From assembly GCA_963665925.1 (NCBI GenBank), contig OY762511.1:1178001-1242000 (forward strand): DNA of 64,000 nucleotides, given 5' to 3'. The position numbers and the translations under genes were made by a program. Shown here piece by piece: positions 57,979 through 64,000 of this stretch. Source of the DNA: G963665925 sp963665925 (GTDB lineage: Bacteria > Bacillota > Clostridia > Peptostreptococcales > Acidaminobacteraceae). The notes under the pieces were generated by a model. That model was not told the origin of the DNA and searched no databases. It worked only from the letters and a program-made list of their open reading frames with translations. Position 1 is the first letter of the stretch. Each line of letters starts with the position of its first letter.

Positions 57979-58716
57979 ATGAGACTTAAAGATAAGGTGG
58001 CAATTGTAACAGGTTCTGCACGTGGAATCGGGTTTGAAACGGCAAAGCGCTTTGCGGAAGAAGGCGCAGCTGTGGTCATTTGCGATTTGAACGAAGACGG
58101 CGTCCAGGCTGCAGTCAAGAGTATTGAGAACGCAGGGGGCAAGGCCATGGGGATTTCAGTCAATGTGACGGACCCGGCACAGGTGGCGGCGGCTGTTGAG
58201 AAAACCCTGTCCGCATATGGCAGGCTGGATTGTCTTGTAAACAACGCGGGTATTACCGCAGACAATACTCTTGTCAAGATGTCTGAAGATGAATGGGACC
58301 GCGTGATTGATGTGAATCTCAAAGGGGTCTATAATTTCGGGCAGGCTGCAGCCAAGGCCATGGCTGATACAGGTGGTGTCATTTTGAACACCTCGAGTGT
58401 TGTCGGCATATACGGCAATTTCGGACAGACAAATTACGCGGCGGCCAAGTGGGGTGTCATTGGAATGACGAAGACGTGGGCCAAAGAGCTTGGAAAGAAA
58501 TCCATCCGTGTCAATGCCGTTGCACCAGGCTTCATACTGACGCCGATGACAGAAAAAATGCCGGACAAGGTTCTGGACATGATGAAAGACAAGTCGCCGC
58601 TGCGCGATTTGGGAAGACCTTCAGACATTGCGAACGCATTTCTCTTCCTGGCTTCAGACGAAGCGCGATTTGTAACGGGCACAGTCCTCAGTGTGGATGG
58701 CGGTGTCGTGCTGTAA
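57979..58716 (+). CDS. SDR-family 3-oxoacyl reductase, FabG/PhaB-like
   Basis: 245 residues. NAD(P)-binding TGSARGIGFETA, NAGITADN, and catalytic Ser-Tyr-Lys with NTSSVVGIYG and YAAAKWGV. Acts on 3-oxoacyl-ACP or acetoacetyl-CoA; pairing with thiolase favours acetoacetyl-CoA to 3-hydroxybutyryl-CoA. ATG 57979 is used because GGAGGAG immediately precedes it; ATG 57967 lies before that site. Same operon as the thiolase. Confidence 0.88.
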   Translation: MRLKDKVAIVTGSARGIGFETAKRFAEEGAAVVICDLNEDGVQAAVKSIENAGGKAMGISVNVTDPAQVAAAVEKTLSAYGRLDCLVNNAGITADNTLVKMSEDEWDRVIDVNLKGVYNFGQAAAKAMADTGGVILNTSSVVGIYGNFGQTNYAAAKWGVIGMTKTWAKELGKKSIRVNAVAPGFILTPMTEKMPDKVLDMMKDKSPLRDLGRPSDIANAFLFLASDEARFVTGTVLSVDGGVVL

Positions 58717-58743
58717 AAGAAGACCTTTTCATGTAGAAAACTT

Positions 58744-58800
58744 AAGAAGCACCTCTTCACATGCTCTATATAGAAAGCTGTGAAGAGGTGCTTCTTCTTA
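58744..58800 (+). terminator. Terminator after thiolase-SDR operon
   Basis: AAGAAGCACCTCTTCACA pairs with TGTGAAGAGGTGCTTCTT across a 17-base loop, followed by CTTAT. Confidence 0.75.
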
Positions 58801-58832
58801 TGCAGTCTGCGCTTTGCAGTCTACAGATTGAT

Positions 58833-58867
58833 AAAGGTGCAGCCTTGGTCGGAGGACTGCACCTTTT
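58833..58867 (-). terminator. Terminator after CoA-transferase gene
   Basis: AAAGGTGCAG with CTGCACCTTT; on the minus strand it is followed by ATC, so termination may be weak, yet it lies at the end of the minus-strand operon. Confidence 0.5.
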
Positions 58868-58959
58868 AAAACAAATCGTGTAACAAGTTCAGGTCTTTGT
58901 TAGTGTCCGCCTAGGTGGCAGGCACTGGGTCAATTGGTTCAGGTCGGTTGCTGCATGGT

Positions 58960-60288
58960 TTATCTGAGGTGCAGCGCCTCAGCTTCCTGTGCAAGTGCTT
59001 CCCTGAAATCAGGGTGTGCAATTGCGATGAGTCTTTTTACACGTTCCTTGACACTCTGTCCGCGCAGCCAAGCCACACCGTATTCTGTGACAACATAGTC
59101 GACATCGTTTCTGGACAGGGAGACTACAGCTCCAGGTTTCAGGGTTGGTACAATTTTTGAAGCCGGTGTTTTGGCGCCGGAGTCATCGCGGACCATGGCC
59201 GTGGAGTAAAGCGCGATGATCGATTTGCCTTCAGGACAGATTTGCGCCCCAATAGCGGTATCTGCCTGGCCGCCGGTTCCAGAGAACTGTTGAACGCCAA
59301 TGGATTCAGAGCAGCATTGTCCTGTCAGGTCCACTTCAATGGTCGTGTTGATGGAAACCATCTTATGGTTCTGTCCGACAACATAGGGATTGTTGGTCCA
59401 GTTGCCCTGTTTGAAAAGTATGGTCGGGTTGTTGTCTAGGAACTTGTAAAGCCTTTCTGAACCGAGTGCGAAGGTGCAGATGGATTTTCCCTTGTCCATG
59501 GACTTGTGGGTGTTGGTCACTGCGCCGCATTCAATGAGGTCCATCATGCCATCGGTGAACATTTCCGTGTGGATTCCCAGATTCTTTTTTGATTTCAGGG
59601 CAGCTGCGACTGCGTTGGGAATACCGCCGATGCCCAGCTGAATGGTAGACCCGTCATCGATGAGGTCGGCGATGTATGCCCCGATTTTCTCATCCTTTTC
59701 GCTGAAAGGAACCTGAGGGAGTGCAGGGACAGCTCGCGTGGTTTCAACAAGGGCATCCACCATGGAAATATGGATCTGGTTGTCGCCGAAGGTTCTTGGG
59801 TAGTTTTCATTGACCTCGACAATGATGACCGCCTTCCCGGTTTCGATGAGCTGCATCTCGTAGGTATTGCCGATAGACAGGCTCAAATAGCCGTGGGCAT
59901 CCATTGCAGAGCAGGTTGTCAGAAGGACTGGCCTTCTGCCCTCTAGGGCGTCAAGACGCTTGTCCAGGGCGCGGTGCAGGTGCTGGGGCTGAAATGAAAG
60001 ATGGCCTTTGCTGTGGTGCTTGCGAAGGTGTGGTGTGTAAAACCAGCTGTTCACTTCAATGGCATCTGCATAGGCGGGCTCCTCAACGAATTTGTACTGT
60101 CCCATGGGCAGGGTGTTTGAAAGCACGCAGTCCTCAACACCCCTGTCCTTCAGGGTGTGCAGCTCTCTGAGAATATCGATGGGCTCACTGCCGCCCAGTC
60201 CGCATACGAGAAAGTCACCTGTCTGAATGAGATCAAGTGCTTGGGAAATATTTTTTTTCTTTGCATTGTACATATCTGTATAAGACAT
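58960..60288 (-). CDS. Acyl-CoA:acetate CoA-transferase family protein
   Basis: 442 residues of the acetyl-CoA hydrolase/4-hydroxybutyrate or butyryl-CoA transferase family. Blocks: VLSNTLPMGQYKF, GIGGIPNAVAAAL, LGIHTEMFTDGM, and the C-terminal FSGTGGQADTAIGA plus YVVTEYGVAWLRG with the usual glutamate. Moves CoA between a short-chain acid and acetate. ATG 60288 has AAAGGAGG upstream; the frame upstream to 60381 overlaps the preceding gene. Second gene of a sigma-54-dependent operon after the FabH-like gene (23 bases apart). Exact acid is unknown. Confidence 0.88.
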   Translation of the reverse strand: MSYTDMYNAKKKNISQALDLIQTGDFLVCGLGGSEPIDILRELHTLKDRGVEDCVLSNTLPMGQYKFVEEPAYADAIEVNSWFYTPHLRKHHSKGHLSFQPQHLHRALDKRLDALEGRRPVLLTTCSAMDAHGYLSLSIGNTYEMQLIETGKAVIIVEVNENYPRTFGDNQIHISMVDALVETTRAVPALPQVPFSEKDEKIGAYIADLIDDGSTIQLGIGGIPNAVAAALKSKKNLGIHTEMFTDGMMDLIECGAVTNTHKSMDKGKSICTFALGSERLYKFLDNNPTILFKQGNWTNNPYVVGQNHKMVSINTTIEVDLTGQCCSESIGVQQFSGTGGQADTAIGAQICPEGKSIIALYSTAMVRDDSGAKTPASKIVPTLKPGAVVSLSRNDVDYVVTEYGVAWLRGQSVKERVKRLIAIAHPDFREALAQEAEALHLR

Positions 60289-60311
60289 GTTACATCCTCC
60301 TTTCTGTAGGT

Positions 60312-61358
60312 TTATGCCTTGCCCCATTTCACCATTGAGCAGGCAAAGGCATATCCGGTGCCTGCGCCAAGCAGTGCACATACATGACCATCCTTGATGA
60401 CACCTTGGTCAAGACCATGTCTGATGGACAGGAACTGGTCGATATGTCCGCAGTGCCCGTCGTCCTTGAGATAGATGGACTGGTCCTGTGAGAGTCCCAG
60501 GGTATCGATGATGGCGTTGTGGGCCTTTGGATTGATATGGGTGATGCCAATGAAGTCGATGTCGCTTCTGTCGAGCTGGGATTTTTCCAGTGCCTTGTCG
60601 ACAGCCCCCACGAAGTTTGGCAGAGAACGCTCTGCAAGACGCTTTTTCATGCCTTCAGGGTCTGGAAGATGAATGAGGCGTGCCTCCCGCAGTTTGTCCG
60701 GGTCAGCGGCGATTTCATCGGTAATCGGATGCAGTGTGCCGCCCCATTTGCCAATAACGTCATCACAGAAGACATGATCTGTGATAATCCCTGTTTCAAG
60801 AATGATGTTCTCATCGTGTCCGCGCTTCAGAACGACTGCAAATCCCGCTGGCGACATATCGAACATGAAAGATTGGTTCCTGTCCTTATAGTCAATCAGG
60901 TAGGCGTTGGTATTGCCGCCTGTGAGCAGAACCGTCTCCAGGGAAGGATCGCTGTGCATCATGTCCTTGGCAACCTTGAGGGCAAGCGGGGTGCCTGCGC
61001 ATCTGAATCCGAGATCCCATGCGAAGGCATTGTCCGCACCCAGCTCGCTTTGAATTTTGATGGCGGCAGTCCAGCAGACGTATTCACAGTACGTTTCGCC
61101 TGCAAATAGAATCATGTCCAGATCCTTGGGGTCAAGATCAAGCTTGCTGAGCAGCTTCTTGGAAGCTTTTGTCGCCATCATGGCAGAGTGGTCCTCTTCG
61201 CCGCCTACGTATTTTCTGTGGATGCCCATTTTATCGCGCAGGATTTCGGGCGGGATGTTGACGAGCTTGGACAGTCCCTCCGAGTCAATGGTTTCCTCGG
61301 GCAGATAAATTTCAAAATCCATGATGCCTACTTTGAATGCGTTTGTATTATTTTTCAT
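60312..61358 (-). CDS. 3-oxoacyl-ACP synthase III-like (FabH-fold) protein
   Basis: 348 residues of the thiolase-fold FabH/HMG-CoA-synthase superfamily. The N-terminal half has GIHRKYV and the presumed nucleophile Cys120 in DLGFRCAGTPLAL. The C-terminal half has GITHINPKAHN in place of the His of FabH, but the Asn block (GNTSA in FabH) reads DDGHCGH, so the His-Asn pair is altered. It may condense acyl-CoA with an unusual partner or act as an acyltransferase. First gene of the operon with the CoA-transferase; GGAGG before ATG, sigma-54 promoter about 30 bases upstream. Confidence 0.82.
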   Translation of the reverse strand: MKNNTNAFKVGIMDFEIYLPEETIDSEGLSKLVNIPPEILRDKMGIHRKYVGGEEDHSAMMATKASKKLLSKLDLDPKDLDMILFAGETYCEYVCWTAAIKIQSELGADNAFAWDLGFRCAGTPLALKVAKDMMHSDPSLETVLLTGGNTNAYLIDYKDRNQSFMFDMSPAGFAVVLKRGHDENIILETGIITDHVFCDDVIGKWGGTLHPITDEIAADPDKLREARLIHLPDPEGMKKRLAERSLPNFVGAVDKALEKSQLDRSDIDFIGITHINPKAHNAIIDTLGLSQDQSIYLKDDGHCGHIDQFLSIRHGLDQGVIKDGHVCALLGAGTGYAFACSMVKWGKA

Positions 61359-61388
61359 GGGTGAAACCTCCTTTTGGAATTTTCTTAG

Positions 61389-61405
61389 AGCAAATGCCTT
61401 GCCAT
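61389..61405 (-). promoter_or_regulatory. Sigma-54 promoter of FabH-like/CoA-transferase operon
   Basis: Minus strand ATGGCAAGGCATTTGCT: GG at 61403-61402 and GC at 61391-61390, ten bases between. Predicted leader about 20 bases. Confidence 0.75.
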
Positions 61406-61528
61406 GTTTTGAGGTCGGGAAAAGGGAACTTGGCGCTAGAAACGTGATTCCAATGCCTGCGGGATTTTCAAAAAAATTAGGGGGCAGCCATTTGCTGCCT
61501 CTAATCGGGGGCTATGCCATGTACCATT

Positions 61529-61546
61529 TGAAACAGAGCTGTTACA
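61529..61546. promoter_or_regulatory. Likely upstream activator site
   Basis: TGAAA CAGAGCTG TTACA; one half-site exact, the other with one mismatch to TGTAA-N8-TTACA. About 125 bases upstream of the -24 element. Confidence 0.5.
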
Positions 61547-61635
61547 GGTTCTCATAAATGTTGCACAGGGGCAGCCGGCAAAAAGTGTTTGTGCATAATT
61601 TTCAAAAAATTAATTACTTCCATTTTGAAAATACA

Positions 61636-61644
61636 TGCTATAAT
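61636..61644 (+). promoter_or_regulatory. Extended -10 promoter of the activator gene
   Basis: TGCTATAAT, about 45 bases before the ATG; no clear -35. Confidence 0.6.
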
Positions 61645-61690
61645 GGCTTTAAATTCGGGAGGAAAGCGTATTCTTAGATTGGGGGAACCA

Positions 61691-63118
61691 ATGAGTCAGG
61701 AGAAAGATATCGTCGTTAAGGTACTTAAAGATCTGCCGGCATCTATATTTGACGACATTCCGCTACCCATTAACTGTGTAGATGAGAATGGTGTAATTGT
61801 CATTATGAATAAGGCGTTTATTGATTATTATGGAGAGCCGTCATTCAAGTCTTTCATTGGAAAGAAGCTGAGCGCGTTTGACCATTCGACAAGGCTGCCA
61901 ATCATTCTTGAAAACGGCATACCTGAAATAGGCATGAAGCATCGATTTGCAACTGGCAAGACTGTAACGGTCGACCGTATTCCCATTATGGATGGGAACA
62001 AGATCATTGGCGGAATCGGCATTATTGTACCTGAGGATATTGAAAACATGCCTCAGGCGTCTCAAATCAGAAATTCAATCATTCAGGCAATTCGACCAGA
62101 CTGGAAACCCACTTTTGAAACACGCAGCCTCCTAAACAATTCTCGCTACAGAATCGATGACATCATTTCAAAATCCAGTGTGATCAGACACTTTAAAAAG
62201 AGGGCGGAGTCCTTTGCAGCCATTGACCTGCCTGTGCTCATCAGTGGGGAGAGCGGTGTGGGTAAGGAACTCTTTGCACACAGCGTGCATCAGCTGAGTG
62301 ACCGCGCCGATAAGCCCTTTATCAGCATCAACTGTTCAGCAATTCCAGAAACCCTGCTGGAGTCAGAGCTCTTCGGATATGAGAGCGGTGCCTTTACCGG
62401 TGCCTCAAAGGACGGGAAAAAGGGGAAATTTGAAATGGCGCATGGAGGCACAATCTTTCTTGACGAGATTGGTGACCTGCCGCTGAAAATGCAGGCCAAG
62501 CTCCTGCGCGTTTTGCAGGAAAGCCAGATTGAGAAAATCGGAAATCCCGAGACCATCGACATTGATGTCAGGGTTATTGCCGCCACCAATCACAACCTGC
62601 TGGAAAGCATCAAGAATCATGAATTCAGGTCAGACCTCTATTATCGTCTGAATGTCCTGAACTTGAACGTGCCCCCCTTACGAGACCGAAAAGAGGACAT
62701 TCCACTTCTGATTGAGCATTTCAGGTCCCTCTTCTTCCAAAAAACAGGTATTTATAAGAACATCAGCGAGGATGTCTTTCAAATACTTGAAAATTACCAC
62801 TGGCCGGGGAATGTGCGTGAGCTCAAGAACATTGTCTTCCGTCTCATGGTCATTGCCGAGGGCGACACGGTTACACGGGATATCGTGCCAGATGAGATCA
62901 TCAGTGAAATCATGACGGGAATCGCCGAAGGAATTGATGTAGAAGGCATAGAGAAACCCGATGTGACCCTTAATCACATCCTGAAAAACATCGAAGCCAA
63001 AGTGATACAGGACACCCTGGTCATCTGCGGACAGAACAAGTCGCAGGCGGCAGACATGCTGGGCATTCAGCGTATGACCCTGTATAGGAAGCTGAAGGAG
63101 CTTGGCCTCGATGCATAA
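61691..63118 (+). CDS. Sigma-54-dependent activator, PAS-AAA+-Fis
   Basis: 475 residues. PAS-like sensor at about 15-120 (LPINCVDENGVIVIMNKAFIDYYG). AAA+ domain at about 155-390: Walker A GESGVGKE, sigma-54 contact loop ESGAFTGAS, Walker B GGTIFLDEIGDL, and WPGNVRELKN. C-terminal Fis-type helix-turn-helix NKSQAADMLGIQRMTLYRKL. No response-regulator receiver, so it senses a ligand itself. ATG 61691 has GGGGGA upstream; the upstream part of the frame overlaps the promoter. Divergent from the FabH-like operon and flanked by three sigma-54 promoters with matching upstream sites; it probably controls all of them. Confidence 0.94.
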   Translation: MSQEKDIVVKVLKDLPASIFDDIPLPINCVDENGVIVIMNKAFIDYYGEPSFKSFIGKKLSAFDHSTRLPIILENGIPEIGMKHRFATGKTVTVDRIPIMDGNKIIGGIGIIVPEDIENMPQASQIRNSIIQAIRPDWKPTFETRSLLNNSRYRIDDIISKSSVIRHFKKRAESFAAIDLPVLISGESGVGKELFAHSVHQLSDRADKPFISINCSAIPETLLESELFGYESGAFTGASKDGKKGKFEMAHGGTIFLDEIGDLPLKMQAKLLRVLQESQIEKIGNPETIDIDVRVIAATNHNLLESIKNHEFRSDLYYRLNVLNLNVPPLRDRKEDIPLLIEHFRSLFFQKTGIYKNISEDVFQILENYHWPGNVRELKNIVFRLMVIAEGDTVTRDIVPDEIISEIMTGIAEGIDVEGIEKPDVTLNHILKNIEAKVIQDTLVICGQNKSQAADMLGIQRMTLYRKLKELGLDA

Positions 63119-63211
63119 GTGGGCCAGGATTTAAGCAAAATCAGCCGTCAAGGTTAAGTCCATTAAAATCGAATTTCAAATTGCAGCCCAGCTGCGTCAA
63201 CTATGAGAATC

Positions 63212-63229
63212 TGTAACGTCCATGTTACA
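63212..63229. promoter_or_regulatory. Upstream activator site, also terminator stem
   Basis: TGTAA CGTCCATG TTACA within ATCTGTAAC...GTTACAGAT followed by TTTCTTTTTTT. It can end the activator transcript as RNA and serve as an enhancer site as DNA, about 130 bases before the next -24 element. Confidence 0.6.
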
Positions 63230-63356
63230 GATTTCTTTTTTTATACAGGAGGAATTTGACCCCATAAAAGACTTCTGTATCTGGACAGAAAACTGGAATC
63301 CAGCAATTGCAAGGTGCATGGCCTGAAATATAATTTTTAATCCCGTTCATATCAAG

Positions 63357-63373
63357 TTGGCATATCAATTGCG
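63357..63373 (+). promoter_or_regulatory. Sigma-54 promoter of DUF997-symporter operon
   Basis: TTGGCATATCAATTGCG: GG 63359-63360, GC 63371-63372, ten bases apart. Confidence 0.78.
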
Positions 63374-63443
63374 TTATAGAAGGGTGTATCAAAAGTTAAG
63401 GAGGGTTGGCACTGGTGCGGAACAACAATATGGAGGGATCGAA

Positions 63444-63914
63444 ATGAGTATTAAGAACAAGGAAACGGCTTTAATTGTAACGAGTACCTTGCTGTGGCTG
63501 TGCATCATGTTTTCAGGCTGGTACGGGAAATGGTATATGGGCATGTATCTGAGTCTCATTGTCATGTTCATCTACATGGTGATGGGGTCTGCAAAAGCAG
63601 GTGTGATCAGCAAAAAGCTGCTGCTGTATCCGCTTGTTTCATGGCTGCTTGTCTGGTCGGCCGGATTTTACATGGCACAGAAATATGCGGTTCAATTTAG
63701 TGACGGTGTAGCGAATTTCACCATTATGGGCTTTCATCCATCCTTCGCATACATAGTCCTCTTTTACTGGATCGGCGGCATTCTCACCCTGACCCTGGGC
63801 CTGAACATCTACAAGGATGAGTGGTTATCAGACAGCGAGTGGGACGCATTTAAGGACAAGGTTGCAAAGTTGGACGCAGCGGCACAGAAATCAATGGCGA
63901 GGGAGGAAGCGTAA
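63444..63914 (+). CDS. DUF997/YhdT-family membrane protein
   Basis: 156 residues, about four membrane helices (15-30, 36-55, 66-84, 106-126). Start ATG 63444 follows TGGAGGG. DUF997 proteins are small partners encoded just before sodium:solute symporters, as yhdT-panF in enterobacteria. The stop overlaps the next ATG by one base (TAATG), which indicates coupling. Confidence 0.8.
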   Translation: MSIKNKETALIVTSTLLWLCIMFSGWYGKWYMGMYLSLIVMFIYMVMGSAKAGVISKKLLLYPLVSWLLVWSAGFYMAQKYAVQFSDGVANFTIMGFHPSFAYIVLFYWIGGILTLTLGLNIYKDEWLSDSEWDAFKDKVAKLDAAAQKSMAREEA

Positions 63915-64000
63915 TGAGTGGCATGACTAAAACAGTAATTCTGAGTTTTTCTCTACTGATGATCATTGTTTCATTTATGATTGGATGGTCACAGAAAAAG
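63914..64000 (+). CDS. Sodium:solute symporter family, N-terminal fragment
   Basis: Only 29 residues are in the window: MSGMTKTVILSFSLLMIIVS then a first-helix end with GWSQKK. Assignment rests on this hydrophobic start and on the DUF997 partner; it is cut off by the window end. Confidence 0.55.
   Translation, partial: MSGMTKTVILSFSLLMIIVSFMIGWSQKK

Noticed and set aside
63209..63241. Plain terminator only
   Set aside because: It has a terminator layout, but the stem holds the same TGTAA-N8-TTACA palindrome as at 56535, ahead of a sigma-54 promoter, so I keep both readings.

Overview
The window reads as the chromosome of an anaerobic, low-to-mid GC Gram-positive bacterium of the class Clostridia. 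Four things point there: the Bacillus-type gene order from serS through yaaO-like, pstA/yaaQ, holB, yaaT, trmN6-like, rsmI, abrB, metG, tatD, yabE-like, rnmV and ksgA; a T-box in front of metG; Spo0A-type boxes in front of abrB; and a strictly anaerobic gene set (hybrid cluster protein, desulfoferrodoxin, rubredoxins, reverse rubrerythrin, HydF). The two in-frame UGA genes and the sigma-54 promoters fit an amino-acid or acid-fermenting clostridium. Any genus name would be a guess.

Layout. 1-20 kb: informational and housekeeping cluster normally found near the replication origin, with signal peptidase I where tmk is usually found, and small membrane or hypothetical genes added. 20.4-21.6 kb: recU, a cluster of DnaA-box-like sequences, then a HesB-like selenoprotein with a glutaredoxin. 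21.8-24 kb: MocR-type regulator and LysE-type exporter. 24-29.3 kb: a CRP/FNR-family regulator between two divergent operons (siroheme reductase-like protein, unknown protein and CxGC disulfide protein on one side; ferredoxin-type protein and Hcp on the other). Both operons carry a GTAAC-N4-GTTAC palindrome centred about 41.5 bases before the inferred start site. 29.5-32.5 kb: a four-domain CoA-disulfide reductase/rhodanese/TusA/DsrE fusion with a CsoR/CstR-family regulator, for sulfane sulfur handling. 34.2-36.5 kb: oxidative-stress island (small winged-helix protein, two rubredoxins, PerR-like Fur protein, desulfoferrodoxin, ferritin) opened by a perfect 23-bp PerR-type palindrome. 36.7-49 kb: polyferredoxin/ferredoxin-reductase fusion, a degenerate 5'-nuclease homologue, M20 peptidase, an IS3-family element inserted in a terminator, a DUF6323/DUF6179-like pair, a TPR-GAF-GGDEF protein, SixA-like phosphatase, and a sodium:alanine symporter behind a sigma-54 promoter. 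49.3-56.4 kb: reverse rubrerythrin, hydF and aspA, HAD phosphatase, DUF362 ferredoxin protein with a second selenoprotein, Nfu, UspA.

56.5-64 kb looks like one regulon: a PAS-AAA+-Fis sigma-54 activator is flanked by thiolase-SDR, by FabH-like protein-CoA-transferase, and by DUF997-sodium:solute symporter units. Each unit has a -24/-12 promoter, and each has upstream a TGTAA-N8-TTACA palindrome or a close match. I read this as uptake and CoA-dependent conversion of a short-chain or oxo acid; the substrate is not identifiable from sequence.

Non-coding highlights: a family of hairpin repeats that begin at terminator T-tracts (14.0 kb; three tandem 175-bp units at 48.7-49.2 kb), a separate 125-bp imperfect palindrome between two terminator-like hairpins at 43.7 kb, and G/C-tract palindromes shared by the selenoprotein, CoA-disulfide reductase and polyferredoxin-reductase promoters. 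I found no tRNA, rRNA or CRISPR array.
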